A stretch of 64,000 nucleotides of DNA from Prostheceraeus crozeri (lineage: Eukaryota > Platyhelminthes > Polycladida > Euryleptidae), in contig CAJQUW010015337.1 of assembly GCA_907163375.1 (NCBI GenBank), forward strand, positions 124,001 through 188,000. Direction: 5' to 3'. Position numbers and translations under genes: made by a program. Shown here in pieces: positions 22,778 through 34,903 of this stretch. The notes under the pieces are model-generated. The model was not told where the DNA came from, did no database searches, and saw only the letters and a list, made by a program, of their open reading frames with translations. Position 1 is the stretch's first letter; the number at the start of each line of letters is the position of its first letter.

Positions 22778-24133
22778 ATGTCACTGTTAAATTTGAACAA
22801 TATACCTGAGAATGAAATATCTGGACTGAGTGATGAAATGCTTGAATGGGTAACAACGGAAAGTGGAGAAAAATCAGGAAGAGTTCAGGAAGATCTAAAG
22901 AATATGGAAGTATATGAGGATATTGATGACGAAATTTTGCAAGTTATAACCAACACAGAAGCAGCTGCGACACCTACATCCACAAAAATTCAAACAGAGA
23001 GGCACGTGAAGAGATTCAAGGCTTTCCTCGAAGAAAATAAATTGTCAACCAAGATCGAAAAGGTACCAATCAATATTCTGGCAAATTATTTATGCTTCTT
23101 CTACTATTCGTTGAAAACCAAAGATGGGAAACCGTATTCTGCTTCATCATTGGTCTGCATTCGTGCAGCGATACAGAGATACTTAAATAGTCCCAACTTT
23201 GACAGAAGAATCAATATTATTGATGACGTCCAGTTCAAGAGGGCTAATGGCATATTGAAAGCAATGGTCAAAAAGTGGATGAATTATGAAGGCACCAGCA
23301 ATGTTGAATACGATTCGATTGACAAGGATGATTTAGTGAAAATCAAAGATTATTTCACACGTGACACGCCAGACGTTCTTCAGGAAGAAGCATGGTTTTC
23401 GATTGTTTACTACCTTGCATTGCGTGGTCGAGAAGTTTTGCGTGACTTACCAAAGAATGCGTTGGAATTTTTATTTGATGCAAGTGGACGAGAATACATT
23501 TACATAAATACAACATACATCACTAAAAATGTACGAGTATCATTGTCAACCAAAGACTTCGAAAATTTATCTCAAGCACGCATATACGATGTTCCTGAAT
23601 GTCCTAACCGGTGCCCTGTTTCATGTCTAAGACTATACTTCTCAAAGATCAAACCGGATTGCAATTTATTATTTCCAATACCGTTGAAAAAGTACATAGA
23701 CCAAACATTCTGGTACTGTGAAAAGAGATTTTTGGGTGTAAACCCCATCGGATCTTTTATGAAGAGCATTTCTGAAAAGGCAAAGCTCAAAAAGATATAT
23801 ACAAACCATTGTCTTCGGGTAACTGTCGTCTCGACCCTGCGTGACAGTGGGTTACAATCAAATGATATCGCGGCAGTGACAGGACACAAAAATGTTAAGA
23901 GTGTGGAAAGATATGTCAGGCGCAAGAAGGATGGAGAGAAACGATTATATTCACAGATGCTGAACACATCACTGCTATCTGTCGAAGAAATGGAATCTTC
24001 TTCAACGACAACAACAACTTCGACAACAGTAATAAAGGAAAAAAATCGACTGGATGCTTCAAGGGAATGCCACATCAGCTCAGATCCTAACAAAAAAATG
24101 AAATTGAGGCTAACATGGAAACAAACGTCGTGA
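22778..24133 (+). CDS. Crypton-type tyrosine recombinase (DUF3504-like), intact
   Basis: 451 residues in a single open frame with a good start context (AAAATGT). It would cut and rejoin DNA through a covalent phosphotyrosine link. About 1-70 is an acidic N-terminal tail. About 70-165 is a SAM-like DNA-binding domain starting at TERHVKRFKAFLEENK. About 180-400 is the catalytic domain. All the expected catalytic residues are visible: R216 (LALRGREVL), a possible K250, H344 and R347 (NHCLR), H370 (TGHKN) and nucleophile Y379 (VERYV). The NRCPVSCLRLYF segment (about 277-288) is like those of Crypton and DUF3504 proteins. The C-terminus is Thr/Ser-rich and basic. A domesticated host gene is the main alternative, but the flanking repeats favour a mobile unit. 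No RT or RNase H is near, against DIRS or Ngaro. Confidence 0.85.
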   Translation: MSLLNLNNIPENEISGLSDEMLEWVTTESGEKSGRVQEDLKNMEVYEDIDDEILQVITNTEAAATPTSTKIQTERHVKRFKAFLEENKLSTKIEKVPINILANYLCFFYYSLKTKDGKPYSASSLVCIRAAIQRYLNSPNFDRRINIIDDVQFKRANGILKAMVKKWMNYEGTSNVEYDSIDKDDLVKIKDYFTRDTPDVLQEEAWFSIVYYLALRGREVLRDLPKNALEFLFDASGREYIYINTTYITKNVRVSLSTKDFENLSQARIYDVPECPNRCPVSCLRLYFSKIKPDCNLLFPIPLKKYIDQTFWYCEKRFLGVNPIGSFMKSISEKAKLKKIYTNHCLRVTVVSTLRDSGLQSNDIAAVTGHKNVKSVERYVRRKKDGEKRLYSQMLNTSLLSVEEMESSSTTTTTSTTVIKEKNRLDASRECHISSDPNKKMKLRLTWKQTS

Positions 24134-24199
24134 CAATAACTTTCGAGTGACTTACTTCTTGATTCATTTTTGTGTTATTCCATTTTAATGTGTTTATAT

Positions 24200-24239
24200 T
24201 CTCCGTGCATGAAATGTCATTGTTGCACGGAGATTTTTT
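24200..24239 (+). terminator. Stem-loop with T-run after the recombinase gene
   Basis: TCTCCGTGCA and TGCACGGAGA form a perfect 10-bp stem with a 14-nt loop, followed directly by six T. It lies 66 bp after the stop codon. In bacteria this would be an intrinsic terminator; in an animal genome it may be an end structure of the element or an RNA-processing signal. Confidence 0.45.
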
Positions 24240-24256
24240 ACATAGAAATTAAGCAT

Positions 24257-24262
24257 AATAAA
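24257..24262 (+). promoter_or_regulatory. Polyadenylation signal AATAAA
   Basis: AATAAA lies 124 bp after the recombinase stop codon, a suitable place for 3'-end formation of that transcript. Confidence 0.45.
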
Positions 24263-24385
24263 AATATGACGCTCTGCGTTCAACAATATTTCCTTTTTGA
24301 TTGTAGAATTGAATTCGAACATAGCAATTAAATCCAAGATATTACAAAGTCGTTTATATATCGCCAATTCCAAATTAGACGGCCT

Positions 24386-24730
24386 ATGAAATACACATGT
24401 AGATAGACGTTAACTGAAATTTTAAAATATCTTTCACATGCATTTGATACAGATATCATCATTGCGAGATACATTTCTGCCTTCACTTTTCCACATTGTA
24501 GCATAGCTAAATTACGCACAATATCATCTAGAGGTAGCTTATTCCTACAAGCTCCCAATAATTTTTTCGCGGTTTGGCTTAAAATTCTGGAAGTGTTTGC
24601 CCCCCCCCCCTCCTGCCTCCGTGGCCGTCTGGTCAACAGTGACTGACGGTCTTATGAAGCATCTGTTTACAATGTCTTTGACAAAGGATTTATGATAGCA
24701 TGACTTGATATCCCCTTCAGCTTCGTACAA
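24386..24730. other. No gene; poly-C run
   Basis: Contains a run of 11 C at 24600-24610 and nothing else recognised. Confidence 0.5.
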
Positions 24731-24731
24731 G

Positions 24732-24850
24732 CGTTCACTAGCCCAGCGGTAAGGCAAATGTTCTCTTACAAAAGTGGTCGTGTGTTCGAGTCTCACTGGA
24801 ATCGCATCTTTTGCTCGGCAACTTGATCGAACGTTTATTCACTTCACTCT
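24732..24850 (+). repeat. tRNA-derived SINE
   Basis: The A box TAGCCCAGCGG (24739-24749) and B box GTTCGAGTC (24784-24792) both fit the RNA polymerase III consensus and start 45 bp apart, as in a tRNA. The acceptor arms do not pair well, so it is not a working tRNA gene. The stretch AAAAGTGGTCGT ... TCATCTTTTGCT and the following bases recur at 49980-50060, which shows a dispersed family. Confidence 0.7.
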
Positions 24851-26267
24851 TACAACAGTGGAATTATTTAATCAAATGATGATGTAAACTGCAACCAAAG
24901 TAAAATAATTTTTGTTATGAAGCTTTGTTACTTCGGGCATTATTCTATTCTTGATAGGTATTAAGTCTAGGTCTGTAATCAAAAAATGACGAATTCATTT
25001 TCTATTGTGATTTTACGTCAAGCATTTCTATAGCAAATGTTTTTTCAACTGTTTGACGATTGTTGGTCGATCTGTCCAAATTTGGCTACACACCGCTAAA
25101 ATTCTGAAATGCAAAACTGGCGCGCAGTGATCGATCGGTGGTTGCAGACACTGAAATATCCGCAGACCAAATCGGTTTGAGTTTCGGTGAAACATCTAAT
25201 TCTACTAATGATGACATATGTGGTGGATTATCCTTGACGTGAAAGAATGTTTTTGTCGAGGCAATCATGACAAGGTCAGGTGATCTTACAGATAGAAAAT
25301 ATCAAATTTCCCATCGGGAGGAAAATATGCCAAGGCTAAAATAATATTTAAATCTGACAGTTCACTTTCTCTCCGCATTATTGCGAAAGGGACTTATTTC
25401 GTACGTGAATAATGCTGACTCATTACAGAATATATTAGAAATAATGTTTCTGAGAATAGGTCCTACTAATTAGCAGAAGTGCAGGATCTTTATATGTTAA
25501 CAAAACCAACTGGTGCGCATCAGTATACGCTTTATCTGAGATATCCGAGGGTAATACTTTGTTTGGATACCCATTCTGTCGACAATCGATACCATTTTGA
25601 TAGGGATTTTATGTGGCTTCTACTGGACAAATACATGTACACATGTATATCGCCAAAGTAATGCCCAATATTTTGCGCCTCCAAATAGTTGCTGCAGGAG
25701 ACCATTAACCAACAAACCGGTAATGAGGATGATGAGATCGATGGAACAATGCTAGTCATTTTATTGTCACATCATATTCAAGGAGCCGTCTTCTAGGCAA
25801 CCAGAAATGTCAATATTTAAAAATCCCCTTCCGTGATTGAATTAACATGCACATTGCACAATGTTGCGTCTTAATTTAACAAATTTACGGCTATATCAAT
25901 CATTTTGGTTGGATGACACGTTTTCACATCGAGCGAAATTGGAATTATGCTAATAATTGATTGATTCTTATGAATAATAAGTCAATTCGATTGGTAAACC
26001 AAAATCCATGAAGACGAGTATAATAAACAAATTCTATTATTGAAATAATGCACTGTTAAAGGTAAATTATAATAAATTTAAAGTCCATGATACGTGTATA
26101 TTAAGAAAAGATAATCATGAATTATCAGTCAGTTTTTTAGTCAATATAGTAACATGTACAGTTTAAAGTATTCTCTCCCTTTAGTTACGCAAAATTAATT
26201 AATAATGAGGACAATATTTGCAATCTCATGCGTTTCGTGTTTCGACCCTTATTCAGTGAGATAGGCG
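24851..26267. other. No supported gene
   Basis: AT-rich, short frames only. No repeat recognised. Confidence 0.5.
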
Positions 26268-26480
26268 GTGGTGGGTCGGGAACCGTTTTGTGCCAAAAAT
26301 TACGGGTATAGACTTAGTACTTCTCACTTGATCGGAGAAAATACAGACAAAAATCATATTTGTCGAAAGCTTCAATGTATGTGCTTCCTATTGGATTTCC
26401 TCTGTGTGATGTTTTCTTCGATCCTGTCTGACATGAAGCGGAATCGGGTAGAACTTCGGGAAGAGGAATCGGGTGGTTTA
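26268..26480 (+). repeat. Dispersed repeat family copy (related to 46.5-47.1 kb)
   Basis: A TTA-CGG-TATAGACTTAGTAC start, a GAGAAAATACAGACAAAAAT block, a CCTATTGGATT block and a GATCCTGTCTGACA-AAG block occur in the same order as in the two copies near 46.5 and 47.0 kb. The open frame through it is not supported as a gene. Confidence 0.55.
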
Positions 26481-29400
26481 TTTCAGAATGATATGACAAG
26501 AACCGCATTTTTGCGCACTTGGGTTTTCTATATAGCTCCTTACTATATGCTCTAACGGATCTCAATGTAAATGTACATGTAATTGGCCATCATTATTGGC
26601 TAAATGAACTGCATGACATTTATTTCAGTTCTCATCAAATTTGCTTTGCTATCATCTAATGATAGCACTGTGAAGTCGCACAACTGAATGATGATATAAA
26701 GTTCTACGAGTATTTGAGCGCAAAACTACTTTGAATGTATGAATTGTCTTTGATCTAATCGGCTAAATATATTTTTAGCTCAAGAATTGCCTTGTATCAT
26801 TCTTAAAATCAATTTTTATTACAGAAACAGAATTTATTTCTCGGATTGATGCACTTTCCTTAGATCATAGATGCACGCGATGCAGGTTTTAATTCAATGA
26901 TGCCGACGGAAAGAGGATGATACAATTATTCTATCTATATAATTATTTTATACAACTCCGGAGGCTGCAACAGGCTTATGACCGGGTTTTCTTTTGATTA
27001 CTTTCAATTTCCTATCATTCGTGATGTGTCCACATTAAGTCTTCGTATGTATTCAATTTCATTTCTTTTATTGAAAAGTCAACATTTTGATGGTAATGTT
27101 GACCATATGTGCCCTTATTTGAATTCGCAAAGCAAGAGTTGAGGTAAACATGAAATTTAGATTTTACAGAACAATGAAATACCTGCTGTGCAGCAACAGT
27201 ACTTTGAGTTTTTGTTCTCAAGTTCGAATATGAGATATTGTGAAGCGTTTAAGAAATGTCAGTAAATGAACCAGCTTGCCCACGACTGATGAGGCCCAAC
27301 AGGTCGAAGCATGTCTCAGGGTGTCAGCATCTGTTGAGATTTGATAAATGTATGTTATGTTGATGAAGAATTTCCAAAGTCGAGCTTTATTTGGAAAATG
27401 ACGTTAGCTATATAACTCTCGTCAGTAAAAGGAGATCATTTGCTAAGTACGGTATCTTGACATTTTTGAAAGGAACAATTGAATCATCAGATAAGCGTCA
27501 TGTCAATATATTTCTACATTTCTCTTTTTGAAAGCTGCTTTACCGTGGCCTTGCCAATATGAATTTTGATTTTGTAGTCTGTCGGATGATGGTCAATTGA
27601 CCGAAATTAGTTACAACAAATCTCAGTTTAAAATCAAACCTCTTGAATCTTTCCAATCACTCACAAATTGCTCATTGGTTGAAGTTGAGTTACTATCCAT
27701 CATTATTAGTCAACTTCTATCATCAAAACGAACTTAAAAAAGATTATAGCATATTGCTTGCTGTTGATATTGGTTTTGTATTTTGAAAATGTAATTTTGA
27801 AAAACGAGAAGACCTTCTCATGCATCGTCTTTAATCGATCGTAATATCTCAAAGTTTCGGCCCACGCGTTCTTGTGAAATCGATAAATGATCCTTTGAAG
27901 CATGCGTAGGCTGAAAGTTTGGGAAAGAAGTTGAAAAATAGCTTTTATTTTGCTACTTCATTACGATGATTACACCATAAAGAAATTGTTTTTACTCGTA
28001 CTACTCAGGTTTTAATTTAGTGTCAAAATGTTTTCACACAACATTCTAATAACATGATTGTTTTCTCAATCATAGTCAATTTGTACCACTCACAATGTCG
28101 ATAGCAACCAGCAGACAACAATTTATTTGTTTGTTTTGATTAATTGAGTTTTAAAGAAATCTTTATTCTTTCCTATTTCTTATCAGGTTCTGTTCAAAAT
28201 CTGGGAAAGTAACCTAACTGAACTTCGAGATGGAACAGTATCAATATTGCTCAGCGTAATCGGTTTCTCTTGTCCAAAGGCTGTCGTCTGATTCATATTT
28301 GAATAAGAGCGTTTCAATTGAAAATCAGCGACTATTAATGCATGTAGTCGTGTCGCCGTGTTTGATCATCAGGTAAAAATCATATAGGATAATTAAAAGT
28401 ATTTTTTAACCTGCCTGAGTCTACTAAATTCGATTCATTTTTCTGTCTCTCCATTTGGTCGCAATCATTTCTTCTCTTGCCTGAGTTGCTTTAAGTCGCA
28501 TCCATATTTAAAAACACTTGTCTCTATCGTTGCATCAGAAGAGTCAGAAGTGAGTCAGAGGATGCACCATTCGTATTTGTAACTCATGTATGACTGAACC
28601 GCCTCTTTCATATTTCTCGAGAAAATTCTATAGGTATTGAAAAAAATTTTGCAACATTCTGAAGTCTGCGTGTGCTTTGATGTCTGATTTATCATTGCTC
28701 CAACGCCTCTGACATTTTTGTCTCAGCATGAAAGAAATATGATAGACTGAGGTGATACACTTTTCAGAAAAGTCCTCGTACAAAAGTTATTACTCTTCTC
28801 CCAAAGCGATTTTTCATAGGTTCTAGCAAAAGGTTGACGTTCTTTTTTGGCAGAATTGTAGCATATGACAGAAATTTTCCCTCAGCGATCTGAATTTTCA
28901 AAAATACCTACTTCCCTGCTTGGTGGGTCCTATTTGATGAAAACTGATTGTTTTATTCTAGGCTCGCTCCTGACTGCATATCATGCTATGTCAAAAATTT
29001 GAAATACTGCTGTGATGGATAGCGATTTGCTTTATCTGATGGTGCAAATGCGGTTAAGAAGGATTCAGAAAGAAGGTCTGCAGAGCTATTAGAAAATCAA
29101 GTTCTTTTTGGGATTTAGCTTATTAGGAGCTGTATGCCCACATGCATTTTTTCATTTTCAAGAGGCTTCAATTCCGTATTTACTTAACAAACATACTGCT
29201 TCAACTACTTGGACTTTCATTTCTTAGAAATATATTCGATTTTTCAAAGAACTTGATTGACAGTTTTGTGCGGTTTTAGCATGATACAGACAAATCAAAA
29301 TTTGTTTGATGTAAATCGTTTGATTCTTGGCGAAAAACTATTGAATAAAATCATTTTAGTCATTCACATGATCAAATTCAATTTTTTATATGATGTTTTT

Positions 29401-30149
29401 GTTAATTGACTCATGGTCATGGAAATTAGCACCTCGTCAAAAAAAAGTGCATACAGAATAACATTGCTTACGCGTTTCGGTTTGCTAGAATTTCAGTTCG
29501 CAAGTAGCACAGCAAGTTTTCTAATAAAGAGGGCAGAAGGTGTATTTCTATAGATTGGTTGACAAAGATCTTTGAACGCTTGTGGATTGCTGTGAATTCC
29601 TTCAGAATGTTCGGATCACACTGATTTTATTGCACTTGGAGAATTCAGATTATTACACAGATTTCGGCGATGAAGCAACGCAGGACTTGGTTTGCGGAAT
29701 TCTGATTTTAGGTGATCCCGACATTCGAGATGGGTAACGACACGGGATCCGTTGAATTCTGGACCCCGACATTGACAACATTCCGAGTTTGACCTGGTAT
29801 TACAGCTTGACCCGTTCAAGACTCAAGATATTGGAATCGGGTATGATGAGCTTTATACTTGGGTTAACTTAAGGAACCTCTACTAAATCTCGCGCGTCTT
29901 GTTGCCCCACACGCCCTCTACTTTGAAGACACGAAAAGCTACCTGTGGCGGCTGTTTAGCAGACCACAACAGCACTATTCATTCATTTTAATCCTCCTGC
30001 CACATGTATAAAGGCGCATTCACATTAGACCGATAACTACAACGATAAATTGAAATAAAATCGCTTGCATATTCGACATAGCTGTTGTTCCTTAAGTCCG
30101 ATTTTTTCAACGGGAATATTTCTGAACCAGACCTATAATGCTATGGACG
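26481..30149. other. No supported gene
   Basis: Mostly AT-rich DNA. 29600-29860 is somewhat richer in GC, and its open frames might belong to the upstream part of the LINE that follows, but no motif could be matched. Confidence 0.45.
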
Positions 30150-31262
30150 TCATCATTTCGCCAAAATTCCTATACCTTATGTGCGTTGATCTCCCTGCAT
30201 GACTATTTGACGTTTTGTCTTGATGATTTGGAAACCGATGGGGCAATTATTCTGGCGTATGATTAGTCGAAGGCATTCGACACATCAAAATTTGAATATA
30301 TCATTGATCAGTTAGTCAACAGCAAATTTCCTCCCGGATTCGTTCATTGGGTCACTGATTAGCTAACTGACAGGAAGCAATATGTACAAATCGGCTCAAC
30401 ATCAAGCTCGGCAACGAGTGTTGTATCTGGCATCCCGCAGGGATCAATTATAGGGCCTTTCCTTTATTGTGTTGCCTTAACCTCTTTCGACCTTGACTCC
30501 TATGATTGTCGACTAATGAAATACGCTTAAAATATAATATATAAGTCTTGGCTATAATGATCATATTGTACATTATCATCGAGCTCTCGTCGATTGGTAC
30601 AACGGAATTGATCTGCAAATCAATTTGGATAAATGCAAAAGTCTCACCATCCTAAAGAAGCCATCTGAGTCTAATATAATGTTTATTCCCGGTGTTCAAG
30701 CAGCTGATTCCCCATATTTCTTGGGATTTCACTTCAACAGTGCAGCCACATGGACTAATCATGTTGATTACATCGTCCAGAATAAGTCCCGGAAATTACA
30801 TGCATTTCGAATAATCCGTCCGACTTTGTCGCTTGAGGATCTCAAGATCGTGTATTTCAATCTAATTAGAACTTCAGTGGAATACTGCGCTCCACTTTTT
30901 CTCGGTTTTTCAACAACAGACTCTAATCGCATTCGTCTACAGAAGCACTTCCACCGAATTTTGTGCGATCGTGAGTGCGACAGTCAATGGTTGCATCTCT
31001 TGAGGAGCGCCGCATAGCTCAATCTTTGAAGTTCTTCCGTAGCATTATGGGCCATGAGCATATTCTCCATAATTTGCTCCCGACTTTGTCTGTACTGGCA
31101 GATTTATTCTGCCCAAAAGACGAACCGAGAAACGTATCCAATCTTTTATTTAACTTGCATGTTCAATTTTCAACTCTATGTATAAAAGGTAACCTCAATT
31201 TGTACCGATCGATTCATATTCTAATTTCAATTAGCGCTTATTATTATTGTTATTATACCTGA
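30150..31262 (+). pseudogene. Decayed LINE reverse transcriptase (CR1/Jockey-like)
   Basis: Pieces of one RT can be followed in order over several frames. Near 30160-30290 are FRQNSYTL and SKAFDT. Near 30370-30470 are LTDRKQYVQIG and SGIPQGSIIGPFLYC, the conserved block before the active site. The open piece 30625-31017 reads YFLGFHFNS, LSLEDLKIVYFNLIRTSVEYCAPLF and LQKHFHRIL, a typical thumb and C-terminal region. 30975-31262 continues it in another frame (SLEERRIAQSLKFFRSIMG). The catalytic YxDD block is degraded: only KYA is visible near 30525. Stops and frame changes make it a fossil. The clade is assigned by general likeness only. Confidence 0.8.
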
Positions 31263-31276
31263 AGCATTTCAATCTT

Positions 31277-32046
31277 ATGCAACGAATGTGCATTTTCAGA
31301 TATCTATGATTTTCAGGACTGGTAGCAGTGGCACTGTTATCAGAAATTGCTAGATTAACTAAGAAAATACACTCGTATACACGAATTTGCTAGGTCACCA
31401 TACAATAGACACATGCTTCAAATTGCGCGTGCTCCATCATCTCGATCCAGTGGATTCCATGATAAACATGAACAAAATCACTTCACCCTGTTGGTAAAGT
31501 AGGCGGTCCACTAAACCATAGATACATGAAAATGTATAGAAAAAGGTATAGGTTCGGTTCAGAGATGCTGCCATGAAGCACTACATGTTGTCAAATATTG
31601 TAGATTTTCGAGTCTTCAACGACATTTAGAACCAACCAGAAAACACGCGAAAAGTCGGATTTCCATGACTCAAACATTCAAACATCAGTTTTTGTGATAA
31701 GTCACTTCTATATATTGTTATTTTGTAAAACCGAAATAAAATGTATGGTACCTCGGAGCCGTGCTCAGGTCCTTTTCGAGTTGCCAAATTGATGTGACCG
31801 TAGAAATCCAACACTAACAATAAAGGAATAGAACGGACATGGACATCGAAGTAAGATAAGTCCCGGACATGCGTTGTCATGACAATGGCACCTTAATGAA
31901 AGCGGCTTCCAGTGATTAGCAATTGGTATTCCAGTCTCATGCAACGGATGTGAACCTACAGATATCTGTGATTTAGTGGACCGCTTCCTTTGCCAGGAGG
32001 GTAAAGTAATGTAGTTGACCAATTTCATGGAGTCCACTGAATCAGG
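31277..32046. repeat. Dispersed repeat family, three copies, one inverted
   Basis: ATGCAACGAATGTG ... CAGATATCTATGATTT at 31276-31316 matches 31938-31975 in direct orientation. TTTAGTGGACCGC followed by a GTAAAGT block and a TGGAxTCCACTG block at 31972-32046 is the reverse complement of 31445-31520. The copies are diverged, so this is an old family. Confidence 0.55.
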
Positions 32047-34903
32047 ACAATGCGCACGCGCACTTGGACGCGTGTGTCTGTGTGTGCAGCAGTGTGTGTT
32101 TAGTGTCCGGTCACTTGGTGAACCCGTGCATACGCGCCTTAGCAAGGAAACTCATTCCGGCATTAGAATGACGGCTGATAGTTGGCTCCCGTCCTTCGCT
32201 AAAGATACTTAAGTTTCGAGCAGCTTCAAATACATCAAAGAACGCAGTTCTAGCGATTCCAATGCAAAAGCTTGAATTAATACTCTACAAAAAAGATACT
32301 CTACAAGCTTCAAATACTATACTCGTAAAAAACATTTCTCCTAACAGGTCTAGCAACTTTGTTCGCAATGTAAATACCCCCGTGATTAGCATTGCACTGA
32401 TAGTTTTACGCACACAATTAAAAAAAAAATCCAAGAAATTACAGCATTCCTTTTAACATAGTTAACAAACCCGGTAGGCAGTTGCGTGACTACTTTTCTA
32501 GTAACCGTAATAGTAGTACTTGCGATTACGGCATTTGTCGCGAATTGCCTAATCACTGTACCTGTAAATCACGTTATGTTGTTTACAGCTTTCACTGTAA
32601 CACGTTCATTAAGCGAAACCCTGACTTGAATAACTGATTAATACAGGTAAATGAAATGCATGAACAAAACATGTTTTTTTTTTGAAAATAATGATTTTGC
32701 CGCCACTGGTTTTATAGCAGTTTCAGAGCAACGTTGGAAAATGATATTGTAGCTACATCTATCTACATGCTGGTGAGGGGTTAAGAATATTCTCATGTAC
32801 CAGCATCAGATGAGCGCTATCGAATGAGTATAGCAGAGGAATGTGGATAACCAAAGCAAATTTATAATGATTTGCTAGTCTTGAAGATGTCTATGTACAG
32901 TGGTTGAAATATCAATCAGGTTATTGATGATAATCGCCTTCGCTCATCTCTAAACAAGTAGTATTTCATGATTTTTCATTTTTGAAAGACTTGCGAATGA
33001 GGCGTCTACTACATTCTTGAGAGGCTACATGATTTCTTCATCAAGAATAAATTTAATCCTTTGCAAATTACGATTAAATGAGCTGTTGCGTACCATTGTC
33101 AGCGGAATTTTGATAATTTCAGGGAAACCCTATTTTGTTAAACATCACTGATATTCTGCCGCGAGAAACTTTACATGTCATTTTATTTCAATGAGTCATT
33201 CATTTATTATTAAATTTAAAGCAAGGATGTCTCTTGAGACGTGCATGGTATTGTTTAATTCATATAAGCTATCATAATTCTTTCCTCGCGGATTTGTTTT
33301 TTCTGTAAGTTAAGAGAAATCAGCTGCATCGAAATCAAAGCGGCATACCCGATAGTGAGAAATGAAATACCATATCTTTGCGCGATGCTACAAATATTCC
33401 GTTTTTAAAACACTTCGCTTTGTCTGCTCAATTTGAATTTTTCTTCCACTTGTGATATGAGGGCTATTATTCCATGTAAATAACTTACATAAAAACACAC
33501 ACCCTGACTTCATTACTGAAGTTACTTCATTGCTGAAGTTCCTGAATAAATATATTTGTTCCATGAAATTCGAGTTTATGGCGGAGTGGAGCGCTGCAAT
33601 GATCACTGTTTGCAAGTACACAAGGCCGATGAAAAGACGGAGCATTTGTATTGATTTTGCAGATGATCAAATACTTTCGGAAATCAAAAGAATGAATGAA
33701 ATTGCTTGCGATTTATAAGCCTTTGAAGTACGAGTATGAGGATTCGGAAACAGAAAATGTTGACAATCTATTCAACACATAATGAAAAGTATTTAGGTAC
33801 AAATAAATGATGTAGTATCTTATCTGTGTAAAAGTCATTCCAGTGCATTGTTCTGTCATGTTAGTCAATCATCAGACTACACTCATGCACTCCAAATGCA
33901 ATACTTTGTAGGTGACAAATCTTTAACACTTTGTATTTTTTGCCTTTAGAATATTGCATTGACTAGGTAGAAGACACAACATAGGACTCAACATAAGTTT
34001 TAGGGCTAACTTCTCATATATTCTTACAAATCATGTGGTTTTTACACGACTTTGGTTTCAGAAAGATTTTAATATTGACGTTATCACATTTCCCAAAACT
34101 GGAGTATTTTATCATAGAAGTGTTAAACAGGCAATATATGTATTCTACTTACCACAGCCAAAATCGTTTCCTTGTGTGTAGCTGGTAAGCGAATATATCT
34201 GAAAGAGCGAAGTACTTTAATGAATTGTCAATTGTATGTTTTGAGCATAATGTAATGCATCAGTGCTATGATGAGCTTATCTTCAAAAGTGAATCGCTAT
34301 CTGCTGAAATATCTGCGTCTATTTTTTTAATCAAAGCAAGTGAAGAGGATGAGCCCATGCACCAGAGATGTTTCTCAGCAGAAAAGCAAGGGCAAAGAAG
34401 TCGAAAATCGAAGAAAGAAAAGTGGGAATGTTAAAGGAAGATAACTAAGTGACTAAACATTCTGTCAATTGTGCAACAGTATTGCAAAAAGACAAAATTC
34501 ATGACTCTTTAACTAAGCATGCTAATAACAGCGACACTGAAAATGAAAATATACAAAATGTTGATATGTGGATATCATACAGTTTTATTATAATAAGCGG
34601 AAATAGCGAAAAATACAACATAAGAAACCAAGACAACATAATAAGACCTTCAAATTATCAACTTTCTCTCTCTCTCTCTCATTTTGACAGCTTCAATTGA
34701 CACCCCTTGAAAGCTTTAACACTGATAAATGTTGGAAATATCTCTAAGTGAAGCTTATTCCACAACCTTGTCCTGTAAAAGAGGGTTTATTAAAATGTTC
34801 TGTCCGACAACGAGGAATAGTAACAAGGTATGGATTTGCGTAATCACTTCCTCTCATGCATCTGGTAGAAAAACGAGTTTATGATCAGGAACAGGAGGGT
34901 ATT
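32047..34903. other. No supported gene; small tandem repeats
   Basis: Contains a 17-bp tandem duplication (ACTTCATTACTGAAGTT type) near 33509-33541 and a CT microsatellite of about eight units at 34665-34680. The frame at 34225-34434 ends in a charged stretch (KQGQRSRKSKKEKW) but has no other support. Confidence 0.45.

Larger units (their letters stand above)
21905..24385 (+). mobile_element. Crypton-like tyrosine-recombinase unit
   Basis: A recombinase gene lies between two direct repeats: 21905-21926 and 24364-24385 match at 21 of 22 bases, with a perfect core TCCAAATTAGACGGCCT. The unit is about 2.46 kb from repeat to repeat. It has no reverse transcriptase, so it is not a DIRS-type element; a lone tyrosine recombinase in an animal genome fits Cryptons. 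The left repeat is also one arm of an 18-bp-arm palindrome. Two larger palindromes lie between it and the gene. Known Cryptons have short terminal direct repeats from site-specific recombination, so the length of this repeat is unusual. The boundaries are an inference. Confidence 0.6.

Noticed and set aside
23572-24093. Minus-strand 173-codon frame
   Set aside because: Antisense shadow of the recombinase gene.
22778-24133. DIRS or Ngaro retroelement
   Set aside because: The recombinase has no RT, RNase H or methylase-like partner within reach; only a Crypton-type unit is supported.
24732-24803. tRNA gene from A and B boxes
   Set aside because: Acceptor arm pairs poorly and the body is repeated at 50 kb, so a SINE is the better reading. 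The same holds at 42.8, 61.7 and 63.9 kb.
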